A stretch of 64,000 nucleotides of DNA, from NCBI RefSeq assembly GCF_024054035.1, contig NZ_JAMXQU010000001.1:496001-560000 (forward strand). The letters are read 5' to 3'. The notes under the pieces were generated by a model. The model ran no database searches, was not told where the DNA came from, and worked only from the letters and a program-made list of their open reading frames with translations. Below are positions 55,906 through 63,853 of the stretch, one piece after another (the first letter of the stretch is position 1; the number at the start of each line of letters is the position of its first letter). A program made the translations under genes and the position numbers. The DNA comes from Asaia lannensis NBRC 102526. GTDB lineage: Bacteria > Pseudomonadota > Alphaproteobacteria > Acetobacterales > Acetobacteraceae.

Positions 55906-56631
55906 ATGAGTGTTCGTCTCTCCATCGTCATTGCCGTTCTGAACGAGGCCGAGAACATCCGTCCGGTTTGCGAAGAGCTGGCGAATGTCTTCGAAAACGA
56001 CCCGGACATCGAAATCATCTTTGTGGATGACGGAAGCCGCGACGCGACCGTCCCGCAGCTTCTGGCCGCGCGTGAGGCCCTGTTGCCCGGTCTGCGTCTG
56101 CTCAGCCATGATCGGTGCCGTGGTAAATCGGCGGCGCTCCGAACCGGAATCGAGGCTGCCAGCGGACGCTGGATCGCCACGCTCGACGGCGATGGGCAGG
56201 ATGACCCAGCAGTCATAATCGACATGCTTAAACGTGCCGAGGCTTTCGACGGGGGCGAGCCTCTTGTCGTGGGTGTGCGCCTCAAGCGCAACGACCGCCT
56301 TTCGCGTGTTATCGCCACCCGTCTGGCCAACGGGCTGCGTCGCCGTCTGCTCAACGACGGTTGTCCCGATACAGGCGCACCGATGAAGCTGTTCGCCCGC
56401 GAGACGTTTCTGCGTATTCCGCAATTCGAGGGCGTACACCGTTTTCTCCCCGCTCTTCTGGGGTGCTACGGTGCCAAGCTGATCTGTGTCGAGACGCGTC
56501 ATCGTGCACGACTGCATGGCCAGTCCAAATATACCAATTTCAATCGCGCGCTCGTTGGCATCCGTGATCTTCTGGGTGTCATGTGGCTGCTCAATCGGAC
56601 GAGACTGCCGGGCCGCGTAACCGAACGCTGA
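55906..56631 (+). CDS. Family 2 glycosyltransferase, polyprenyl-phosphate type
   Basis: The 241-residue cytoplasmic enzyme has the GT-A fold: LSIVIAVLNEAENIRPVCEEL, IIFVDDGSRDATV, GKSAALRTGIEAASG and TLDGDGQDDPA (the DxD-type motif). CPDTGAPMKLFARETF and HGQSKYTNFNRALVGIRDLL follow. This matches dolichol-phosphate-mannose-synthase/ArnC-like enzymes that charge a polyprenyl phosphate with a sugar. It lacks the C-terminal membrane helices of ArnC. It is 52 bases after atpF and nine bases before a GT39-type enzyme, which probably uses its product. Confidence 0.88.
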   Translation: MSVRLSIVIAVLNEAENIRPVCEELANVFENDPDIEIIFVDDGSRDATVPQLLAAREALLPGLRLLSHDRCRGKSAALRTGIEAASGRWIATLDGDGQDDPAVIIDMLKRAEAFDGGEPLVVGVRLKRNDRLSRVIATRLANGLRRRLLNDGCPDTGAPMKLFARETFLRIPQFEGVHRFLPALLGCYGAKLICVETRHRARLHGQSKYTNFNRALVGIRDLLGVMWLLNRTRLPGRVTER

Positions 56632-56639
56632 GGGCTCTC

Positions 56640-58292
56640 ATGACTCTGACCTGGCGCCATTATCTCGGCGTGGCTCTGCTGACGCTGCTGATCTTCCTGC
56701 CGGGGCGCATGACGCTTGTGCCGCTCGACCGCGACGAGCCGCGCTATATGGAAGCCTCGGCCCAGATGATCGAGAGCGGCAATTATGTCGATGTCCGCTT
56801 TCTCGATCAGCCGCGCTATCTGCAACCGGCTGGGATCTACTGGCTCGAGGCTACCGCACAAAGGGTTTTCGGTGGCCCTCACGACCGTCATGTCGCGTGG
56901 CCCTATCGTATTCCCAGCCTGATTGCTGCCGTTTCAGCGGTAACGCTTACAGCCTATCTCGGTGCAACGCTGTTCGGCGGTCTGACCGGTCTTCTGGCTG
57001 CGGCTTTTCTTGCGGTCTCGACGCTGCTGACCGCCGAAGGCCGCATGGCCACGATTGATACCGTGCTTCTGCTCGATATCCTGCTGGTCGAAACGGCGCT
57101 TTTGCGTGCCTATCTCGATGCGCATAAAAACAGGCCGACCCCGGTCGGAATCGCCCTTCTTTACTGGGGGGCTCTTGGCTGCGGTCTGATGCTCAAAGGC
57201 CCTGTCGTGCTTATTCCGGGGCTGGCAACGCCGATCGCACTCAGGATCATCGATAAGCAGGCCCACTGGTTCCGGCGCCTGCGCCCCTCCTGGGGCTGGC
57301 TTGTCACGCTCGCCGTCGTTCTGCCCTGGTGCATCGCCATCGGTGTTGTGAGCCATGGGGAGTTCTTCTCCCGCGCTGTCGGGACGAATTTTCTTGGCAA
57401 GATCGGTCATGGGCAGCAGGCCCACGGGCTTCCACCCGGTTTTCATATCGTGGTCTTCCTGCTTGCTTTCTGGCCGGGGTCACTCTTCCTCGTGCTCGGT
57501 CTGCCCGCTATCTGGGCGCGTCATCGTGAGCCTGCCATACGTTTCCTGCTGTGCTGGATCGTCCCTCACTGGTTGGTATTCGAGGCGATCGCGACGAAGC
57601 TGCCGCATTATGTGCTGCCAACCTATCCCGCCCTGGCGATACTGACTGCTGCAACGCTCGTGAAATGGCCTCTGCAGCGGCCCAAGGCGGGTTGGGCTCG
57701 TGGGCTGATGGGGCTTTACGGCCTGCTCTGGGGCGTGCTGGCACTCGGCTTTGCCGTGACAGGCGTGGCACTGCTCTGGCAGAGCGAGCACAGGCTGGAT
57801 GTCGGCGCGCTGATCGCGCTTATCGGGGCGTTACCTCTGGTCGGGTATGCCCTCTGGCTGCTTTGGAGAGCGCAGCGTGTTCGGGCGGCATGGACGATCA
57901 TCTGTGCGGCAGTCGTGATTCATGCAGGTATCTTCCTGACTGTGATCCCCAATCTGGGGCTGCTGCAACTCGCCCCCCGCGCTGCGGCGCTTTACGATGA
58001 TTATCGCCCCTGCGAGGACAGCACGCTCGTCTCGGTCTCCTATTCGGAGCCGAGCCTTGCATTTCTTGCCGGATCCAATACCCGGTTGCTCGGTGTGCCC
58101 GATGCGGCACGCTATCTCTCGGAGAATGCGTCCTGCTCTCTCGTTCTTGTCGACCGACGGGACGAACAGGCGTTGAAGACCGCCCTGTCTGAAAAAGGCT
58201 GGTCTCTGACGGAATATGGCCGTGTTACCGGACTGAATTACTCGAACGGACACAAGCTCGATCTCGGCTTGTTCGCTCCGAACCGTCAGTGA
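56640..58292 (+). CDS. ArnT/GT39-83 family lipid-linked glycosyltransferase
   Basis: The 550-residue membrane protein has the GT-C signature near the N-terminus: PLDRDEPRYMEASAQMIESGNYVDVRFLDQPRYLQPAGIYW (catalytic-type acidic residues in LDRDEPRY). GLMLKGPVVL, about a dozen helices and a short periplasmic C-terminal domain (LAFLAGSNTRLLG...) follow. Relatives include ArnT, which adds aminoarabinose to lipid A. The sugar and acceptor here are unknown. ATG at 56640 is nine bases after the GT2 stop with GAGGG upstream. The pair probably makes and transfers a polyprenyl-linked sugar on the periplasmic face. Confidence 0.87.
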   Translation: MTLTWRHYLGVALLTLLIFLPGRMTLVPLDRDEPRYMEASAQMIESGNYVDVRFLDQPRYLQPAGIYWLEATAQRVFGGPHDRHVAWPYRIPSLIAAVSAVTLTAYLGATLFGGLTGLLAAAFLAVSTLLTAEGRMATIDTVLLLDILLVETALLRAYLDAHKNRPTPVGIALLYWGALGCGLMLKGPVVLIPGLATPIALRIIDKQAHWFRRLRPSWGWLVTLAVVLPWCIAIGVVSHGEFFSRAVGTNFLGKIGHGQQAHGLPPGFHIVVFLLAFWPGSLFLVLGLPAIWARHREPAIRFLLCWIVPHWLVFEAIATKLPHYVLPTYPALAILTAATLVKWPLQRPKAGWARGLMGLYGLLWGVLALGFAVTGVALLWQSEHRLDVGALIALIGALPLVGYALWLLWRAQRVRAAWTIICAAVVIHAGIFLTVIPNLGLLQLAPRAAALYDDYRPCEDSTLVSVSYSEPSLAFLAGSNTRLLGVPDAARYLSENASCSLVLVDRRDEQALKTALSEKGWSLTEYGRVTGLNYSNGHKLDLGLFAPNRQ

Positions 58293-58310
58293 AGTAGTGG
58301 GAATGAAAAT

Positions 58311-58358
58311 CTTGAAGACGGGAGACGGAAGGTAAAGTCTCCGAATCTCTTCTTCAAG
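58311..58358. terminator. Composite hairpin between convergent genes
   Basis: CTTGAAGA (58311-58318) pairs with TCTTCAAG (58351-58358), and GGAGAC pairs with GTCTCC inside it. It lies between the GT39-type gene and the small membrane-protein gene and may terminate both. There is no T-run. Confidence 0.45.
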
Positions 58359-58384
58359 TTATCATAGCCTTGGAAAAGTAAAGG

Positions 58385-58516
58385 TCAGGCAGTGCGGTCG
58401 GCAGCGATCGTAGCGACCAGCAGAGCGCCAATAACAGGAATGAAAGAGACCATTGTCAGGGCGCTGAGTGCGCTGAGGGGATGGGCAACGAAGTTCATGA
58501 GTTCGACGGCAAACAT
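58385..58516 (-). CDS. 43-residue membrane protein
   Basis: ATG at 58516 follows AGGA by seven bases and opens a 43-codon gene. The peptide is MFAVELMNFVAHPLSALSAL, continues TMVSFIPVIGALLVATIA and ends ADRTA: one hydrophobic helix with a short polar end. The stretch LSALTMVSFIPVIGALLVA resembles the first helix of NuoM-type antiporter subunits, but the rest of NuoM is absent. It may be a true small protein or a relic. A hairpin follows the stop. Confidence 0.5.
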   Translation of the reverse strand: MFAVELMNFVAHPLSALSALTMVSFIPVIGALLVATIAADRTA

Positions 58517-58696
58517 GTGTGTTTCCTGGAGTGTTTGGTGTGTGGGCGCGGAAAAAGCGCCCAAACGGCTCCAGGAGCAATCGCTCAAAACGCGCTGCAG
58601 CAATGCAGTAAACGCATGGAACTGCGCTATTTTCTACTTAGGTTCTACTTGAGCCTTCAGCGCGAAATAAAATAACCGCCCGATCCCCCGGAACGG

Positions 58697-59269
58697 CTAT
58701 CTTGTTGCTTTGACGACCGGCACGGTCTTGGGCAGGGCCCCGTCTCTTTTCAGCCCATGCCAGGCCAGAAGGGTATCGACAAGAAACGCTGTCAGTGCTG
58801 CGACCGTGCAGAACAGGGCCCCGCCGAACAGAAAGATCAGCCAGGCGACGGTCTGGCTGTTGTGCAGGCTGCCCAGAAACAGGGCCAGCGCGGCACCGCA
58901 GGTCGAGGCACCCCCGACACCCCCCAGCATGACGGCACAGTCGAGCGAAAGAACGCGCTGTCGCAGTCTTTTCTGATGCCGTTCGAGACGTGCGGTGTCT
59001 TCTGTGGTGTTTTCCGACTTCGCGCTGTCATCCAGGCGACGGGCAACTTCCTCCACATGATCGGAGACCCGTGCGAGGCGGGTATTGAACAGGGTCAGAA
59101 GCGAGGCGACGCCCGACAGCATAAAAACCGGGGTCAGGGCCACCTGAATGACATGCGCCACGCTATCGATCGGTTCGGGGGCCAGTAGGGCATTGAGGCC
59201 GACGGGGTCGAGCGCCATGGAGGTCGGTTCCTGTCCAGAAAGCAAGGGGAGGGGAGGTTTTACAGGCAT
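58697..59269 (-). CDS. DUF2721 membrane protein
   Basis: The 190-residue protein has VIQVALTPVFMLSGVASLLTLFNTRLARVSDHVEEVAR, a polar loop (about 75-105) and two more helices (AVMLGGVGGASTCGAALALFLG and VAWLIFLFGGALFCTVAALTAFLVD). This is the DUF2721 pattern; its function is unknown. Start uncertain: 59269 (weak ribosome site) or 59218 (AGGA ten bases upstream). The promoter overlaps that of the divergent creatininase-like gene. Confidence 0.82.
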   Translation of the reverse strand: MPVKPPLPLLSGQEPTSMALDPVGLNALLAPEPIDSVAHVIQVALTPVFMLSGVASLLTLFNTRLARVSDHVEEVARRLDDSAKSENTTEDTARLERHQKRLRQRVLSLDCAVMLGGVGGASTCGAALALFLGSLHNSQTVAWLIFLFGGALFCTVAALTAFLVDTLLAWHGLKRDGALPKTVPVVKATR

Positions 59270-59400
59270 GGCAAAACTCTGCAATATAATCTGCCAGACT
59301 ATGATGGCCGGACCGGTCGCGCCGGCGCTGGTGCGTGAGCGATGCTGTGATAGACTGGCGCAACCGAAGACGACCCTTTTCCCGAGCGAGAGCATATAGC

Positions 59401-60213
59401 GTGGCCTTCATTTCCGCCCTTGGGCAGAAAGCCTTTCCGGCTCTTCTGTCTGTCCTGCTCGCGATGGGTTTTGCGGCATCCTGCAGAGCCGATACCGTTT
59501 CTTTTGCGCGACTGACCTGGACAGAGATCCAGAGCCGTCTGCAGTCGGGAACCGATACGATTATCGTGCCTGTAGGGGGTACGGAGCAGAGCGGGCCTTA
59601 TATTGCCGTGGGCAAGCATAACGTGCGTGCCGAGGTACAGGCAGAGCGTATTGCACAGGCGCTCGGTCATACGCTGGTCGCGCCGGTTATTGCATATGTG
59701 CCCGAAGGAGGAACCGATCCACGGACCTCACATATGCGCTTTCCCGGCACCATCTCGATTCCGCCCGCTGTATTCGAGGGGCTGATAGAGGGCGCTGGAG
59801 AGAGTTTTCATGTACAGGGCTTTAAACGCGTCGTCTTTATTGCCGATCACGGTGGATATTTGTCCTATCTCAAGGCAGCGGTGGCAAAGCTGAACAATAA
59901 ATGGCGCGGTCGGGGAGAGGCGGTCTATCTGGCAGCCTATTACGACAGTATCGGAACGCGTTATGCGGAGGTTCTGCGTCAGAAAGGATACGGCAATGCT
60001 CTCGGCAAGCATGCCGATCTGAGTGACACCGCGCTTATGCTTGCCATCGATCCGGGCATGGTACGCGAACAGGCGTTGAAGAATGCCCCTCTGCCGGGTG
60101 TCGCACAGGGTGTGTATGGAGGCGATCCTCGCCCTGCCACGGCAGAGCTGGGGCGGATCGGAACAGGGATTCAGGTTCAGGCAGCTCTCGATGCTCTTGG
60201 CGCGTCGCACTGA
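59401..60213 (+). CDS. Secreted creatininase-family protein
   Basis: The 270-residue protein has a signal peptide (FPALLSVLLAMGFAASCRA) and the creatininase fold: IIVPVGGTEQSGPYIAVGKHN, TSHMRFPGTISIP, IADHGGYLSYLKAA and HADLSDTALMLAIDPGMV. The family includes creatinine amidohydrolase and the peptidase MftE. Here the usual TEQHGPHLP....TD metal site is TEQSGPYIAVGKH, so one His and one Asp ligand differ. I recall a subfamily with GKHN at this position. The GTG at 59401 gives a normal signal peptide. It lies 25 bases before the beta-propeller gene and is probably co-transcribed with it. Confidence 0.82.
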   Translation: MAFISALGQKAFPALLSVLLAMGFAASCRADTVSFARLTWTEIQSRLQSGTDTIIVPVGGTEQSGPYIAVGKHNVRAEVQAERIAQALGHTLVAPVIAYVPEGGTDPRTSHMRFPGTISIPPAVFEGLIEGAGESFHVQGFKRVVFIADHGGYLSYLKAAVAKLNNKWRGRGEAVYLAAYYDSIGTRYAEVLRQKGYGNALGKHADLSDTALMLAIDPGMVREQALKNAPLPGVAQGVYGGDPRPATAELGRIGTGIQVQAALDALGASH

Positions 60214-60238
60214 TCTGGACCGTTATCAAGGAGCATCT

Positions 60239-61561
60239 ATGAAGTTCTCACGTCACGCGCTCGTCGCCTCGGTGTACGGGATTTCGGCATTCGGTACGGC
60301 AATGGTCGGGCTGTCGCATGGTGTGGCTCCGGCCGCATGGGCTCAGGAAACCGCTGCGCCTTCCAGCCAGACTGTACCGGCGCAGGCTCCTGCGGCAGTT
60401 CCGTCATCCGCCGCTGCCGCGACAGCGCCGGTTCAGGCGCCTGCGCAGCCTGAAGTGCAACCGGGCTCTCCTGGTGCGGAGAATGCGGTGCAGACCATTC
60501 CGGGCATGCCGGCTGTGATCGATCCGCATAACATCTATAGCGAGACCGGGGCCGGCAGGATTGCCGATGCCATCAAGAACGATCCTGCGCGTGTCTATGT
60601 GCCTAATCTGCGCGGCAACAGTGTATCCGTTATCGATCCGGCCACGTTCAAGGTCGTGGATACATTCAAGGTCGGTCGCAGCCCGCAGCATGTCGTGCCG
60701 AGCTGGGATCTGCGTACGCTCTGGGTGACCAATAATGCCGAAGGCAGCAATGACGGCAGTCTGACGCCTATCGATCCGCGCACAGGCAAGCCCGGCCCCG
60801 CAGTGACGGTGGATGACCCCTACAACATGTATTTCACGCCCGATGGCAAATATGCCATCGTCGTGGCCGAAGCGCATGAGCGTCTGGATTTTCGCGATCC
60901 GCATACCATGGCGCTGGTCGGATCGGTAGAGGCACCCCAATGCAAGGGGATCAACCATGCCGATTTCTCGATCGACGGGCGTTACGCCATCTTCACCTGT
61001 GAATTCGGTGGCTATCTGGCCAAGATCGATACGGTCAATCGCAGCCTGATCGGCTATCTGAAGCTTTCCAAGGGCGGTATGCCTCAGGATATCCTGACCG
61101 CGCCCGACGGACACAAGTTCTATATTGCCGATATGCACGCCGATGGTGTGTTCGTGGTGGATGGCGACAGCTTCAAGGAAACGGGTTTCATCCCGACCGG
61201 TCCGGGCACGCATGGCGAATATCCCAGCCGCGACGGCAAGTTCATGTATGTGGCCAATCGCGGATCGCACAAGATCCACGGGCCACGTCATAGCCCCGGT
61301 AGCGTCTCGGTTATCGATTTTGCGACAGACAAGGTGATCAAGACGTGGCCTATCCCCGGCGGTGGCAGCCCCGATATGGGCAATGTCAGTGCTGACGGCA
61401 AACTGCTCTGGCTCTCGGGCCGCTTCGACGACGTGACCTACGCCATCGATACCGAAACCGGCGATGTGAAGAAAATCCCGGTCGGTGCCGAGCCGCACGG
61501 TCTGACTGTCTGGCCGCAGCCGGGTCGTTACAGCGTGGGCCATACCGGCATTCTGCGCTGA
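60239..61561 (+). CDS. Secreted YVTN-type beta-propeller protein
   Basis: The 440-residue protein has a signal peptide (cleavage near PAAWA/QE), an Ala/Pro/Gln-rich linker (about 40-90) and about seven propeller blades. Repeats include ARVYVPNLRGNSVSVIDPATFKVVDTFKVG, KFMYVANRGSHKI and GSVSVIDFATDKVIKTWPIPGG, which follow the YVTN/YncE pattern. YVTN propellers bind partners or small molecules; the role is unknown. ATG at 60239 has AAGGAG five bases upstream. It follows the creatininase-like gene by 25 bases. Confidence 0.87.
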   Translation: MKFSRHALVASVYGISAFGTAMVGLSHGVAPAAWAQETAAPSSQTVPAQAPAAVPSSAAAATAPVQAPAQPEVQPGSPGAENAVQTIPGMPAVIDPHNIYSETGAGRIADAIKNDPARVYVPNLRGNSVSVIDPATFKVVDTFKVGRSPQHVVPSWDLRTLWVTNNAEGSNDGSLTPIDPRTGKPGPAVTVDDPYNMYFTPDGKYAIVVAEAHERLDFRDPHTMALVGSVEAPQCKGINHADFSIDGRYAIFTCEFGGYLAKIDTVNRSLIGYLKLSKGGMPQDILTAPDGHKFYIADMHADGVFVVDGDSFKETGFIPTGPGTHGEYPSRDGKFMYVANRGSHKIHGPRHSPGSVSVIDFATDKVIKTWPIPGGGSPDMGNVSADGKLLWLSGRFDDVTYAIDTETGDVKKIPVGAEPHGLTVWPQPGRYSVGHTGILR

Positions 61562-61575
61562 AACGACGAAGTCCG

Positions 61576-61607
61576 GATGGCAGCGTCATCGATGGAGCGC
61601 TGCCATC
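61576..61607. terminator. Strong hairpin between convergent genes
   Basis: A ten-base stem (GATGGCAGCG, 61576-61585, with CGCTGCCATC, 61598-61607) lies between the beta-propeller gene and the convergent outer-membrane protein gene. There is no clear T-run, but its position suits bidirectional termination. Confidence 0.5.
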
Positions 61608-61631
61608 GGTCTTCATGAAAAGCATGCGACT

Positions 61632-62552
61632 TCAGAGCGGTATCTGGAATTGCAGCCAGTACCGCTCACCGCGGGTACTGTTCTGCACCCCCATTTCATG
61701 CTGCCATTTGAGCGCGACCGCATAGGGTGGTCTGAAAAACCAGATCAGCTGCGGGCCCAGTCCGTATTTCGCCAGCCGGTTACCATCGCCAACGCGATGG
61801 CCGTACTGCACATCGTTGGTGAATTGCGACGTGACGAAGCCGCTCAGGCCCAGACGAAACTGTGGCAAGGCCGGGCTAAGCATGTAGTTGGCGCCGAAAT
61901 CGATATTGATCACATTGCCCGATCTGTAATCGGTGGCCCCGTTTTTTGCGTTGATCTGCAGCTCGCCTTCTGCGGAGACATCGAAGCGTCTGGTCGGCAT
62001 CCAGGTCAAGGCGGCCTCCTGATTGAAACCAAAGACATGGGTCGATTCACTGACAAGGTCGGTTTTGCTGAAAGACCCGATCGGCAGGAAAGCCCCTTCA
62101 CCGAGATACACATGCAGTTTCGGTGTGTGCCAGGAGAGATAGAGCGGAGCGAGGTAGAGCCAGTTGGCCCCGAATGCTGCGCCGCCCTGACCGCCCGCAC
62201 GCAGGCTCAGACTGTTGATGGCAAGGATGGCGCTGCTTGAGAGAGTGGCGCCGAGCACCTGTCCGTGCCAGCTGTGAAAAATTCTCGCGGCATTGGCAAT
62301 AGCGGTGGCCCTGAAGCCGGGCAGGGACGACTTTTTCGTGGTGCTCGAATAGGCCCCGTTCGGATTGACCACAAAGTAATCCTGCCAGAACGTTTCTCCC
62401 TGCGGCGGTGTAAGCGCCGGATAGACCGTCTGAACACCTGAGGCCCAGTTTGTCTGTCCCCCTTCGGTGGCCTGTGCCTCAGGCATTGTCACGGCGCCGA
62501 TCATGCCCAGACAGATCAGAAATCGAGCGCCTGCTATAAGACCGTTTTTCAT
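61632..62552 (-). CDS. Outer-membrane protein of the MetA/SphA phenol-degradation family
   Basis: The 306-residue protein has a signal peptide (FLICLGMIGAVTMPEAQA) and a beta-barrel composition. Its repeating pattern includes LYLAPLYLSWHTPKLHVYLGEGAFLPIGSF, GFNQEAALTWMPTRRFDVSAEGEL and IDFGANYMLSPALPQFRLGLSG, and it ends in YWLQFQIPL. This fits the PF13557 family of putative outer-membrane transporters often linked to aromatic degradation. ATG at 62552 has GGGGA upstream. It is divergent from an AraC regulator, with an inverted repeat between them, so the regulator may control it. Confidence 0.75.
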   Translation of the reverse strand: MKNGLIAGARFLICLGMIGAVTMPEAQATEGGQTNWASGVQTVYPALTPPQGETFWQDYFVVNPNGAYSSTTKKSSLPGFRATAIANAARIFHSWHGQVLGATLSSSAILAINSLSLRAGGQGGAAFGANWLYLAPLYLSWHTPKLHVYLGEGAFLPIGSFSKTDLVSESTHVFGFNQEAALTWMPTRRFDVSAEGELQINAKNGATDYRSGNVINIDFGANYMLSPALPQFRLGLSGFVTSQFTNDVQYGHRVGDGNRLAKYGLGPQLIWFFRPPYAVALKWQHEMGVQNSTRGERYWLQFQIPL

Positions 62553-62648
62553 TGCATCCCCGCTTGAAGCCAAGGGGGAAATCCAGCATGGCGCTAGAGT
62601 GCGTTCTTGTCTGGAAGAGTGCTATCTTTTGCTCACGCAGGCCGGATT

Positions 62649-62663
62649 GTTCCAATACGGAAC
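62649..62663. promoter_or_regulatory. Inverted repeat in the AraC/OMP intergenic region
   Basis: GTTCC and GGAAC with a five-base gap lie between the divergent outer-membrane protein and AraC genes, upstream of both. It may be an operator for the AraC protein; the spacing is short for such sites. Confidence 0.3.
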
Positions 62664-62741
62664 GATAACGATACCGAAACATTGTGGTCTGTGTTAATCG
62701 GGGTTCCGGGTCGGTCAACCGCATTTTACGGGCAGAACGTC

Positions 62742-63719
62742 ATGCCACTTGTCTTGCAGAGCTATGACACAGCGGGTTTGTCTCCCCGGGCAGGTGCAGA
62801 ACTCTGGCATGATATCGTCTGTCAGGCGTTCGTCCCGCTTGAATGCAAACCTCAGGATCCCGAATTTCGCGGGGCGATCACCCGTATCGGGCTGGATACC
62901 TCGAGTATTGCGTCTGTCAGCGCACGCGCCCAGTCTGTATCGAGAACGCGTCGCCTGATCAGTACCGCGGCAAGCCATCATTTTCTGCTCAGCTTCGGGG
63001 TCAGCGGCAGAGGGCAGGTCATCCAGGACGGTCGTGAGGCAATCATGCAGCGCGGAACCTTTGCGCTCTATCATACGGGACGGCCTTATACGCTCCGGTT
63101 CGATCGCAATTTCGAACAGATTGTCTTCATGATGCCTGACGCGGCGCTCGCGACGCGTTTTGGCCATGCCGACTCTCTGACCGCGACCCCGATCGGTGAC
63201 GGTAATCCACTGGCTGCTTTGACAGGTCGGTTTCTCGAGGGGCTGATGGGGATGACGCGTCCGCTATCTGATATGCTGGTTTCGCGTCTTGCAACTCAGG
63301 CTGCCGAGCTTGTCGCCTCGATGCTGATTGCGACGGGCCATCGTTCTGGTGCAGCCACATCGCATCGTCTGGCCATGGGTTTGCAGATACGCAATGCCAT
63401 CGAGCTGCGACTGCGCGACCCTGAATTCGGTCGTCGTTCCCTTGCGACCCAGTTCCGGATTTCGACACGCTATCTGGATGATATCTTTGCCGATGAAGGA
63501 ATGGGCGTTGCGGAATACATCATGAAACGCCGCCTCGAATGGGCGCGTGAGGCTCTTTCCGATCCGGGACGGGACCGTTATCAGATCGGTGAAATTGCCC
63601 GCATGAGCGGCTTTGTCAGCCAGGCGCATTTCAGCCGCGTTTTTGCCGCGGCATATCGCTGCACCCCAAGAGACTGGCGCAATGCCTGTCGTGCAGCGCC
63701 GATGCATCCGGCTCTCTGA
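62742..63719 (+). CDS. AraC-family transcriptional regulator (FeaR-like)
   Basis: The 325-residue protein has an N-terminal sensory domain of the AraC-binding-like type (HHFLLSFGVSGRGQVIQDGREAIMQRGTFALYHTGRPY). The C-terminal double helix-turn-helix shows FRISTRYLDDIFADEG and IGEIARMSGFVSQAHFSRVFAAAYRCTPRDWR. The pattern is closest to FeaR, which senses aromatic amines. Likely targets are its neighbours: the outer-membrane protein on one side and the nitrilase on the other. ATG at 62742 is an estimate since no good ribosome site is seen. Confidence 0.85.
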   Translation: MPLVLQSYDTAGLSPRAGAELWHDIVCQAFVPLECKPQDPEFRGAITRIGLDTSSIASVSARAQSVSRTRRLISTAASHHFLLSFGVSGRGQVIQDGREAIMQRGTFALYHTGRPYTLRFDRNFEQIVFMMPDAALATRFGHADSLTATPIGDGNPLAALTGRFLEGLMGMTRPLSDMLVSRLATQAAELVASMLIATGHRSGAATSHRLAMGLQIRNAIELRLRDPEFGRRSLATQFRISTRYLDDIFADEGMGVAEYIMKRRLEWAREALSDPGRDRYQIGEIARMSGFVSQAHFSRVFAAAYRCTPRDWRNACRAAPMHPAL

Positions 63720-63853
63720 AACTGTCCTGCCCGATGTCCGCAAGGAGGCATGTTTTGCTTCTCTTACAGACAAGACAGCAATTCGTTCCGACCTAAGATC
63801 GATTTCGTTCCGGGTATCCAGACCCGATCAGAGATCACTCGACGGAGCGCAAG

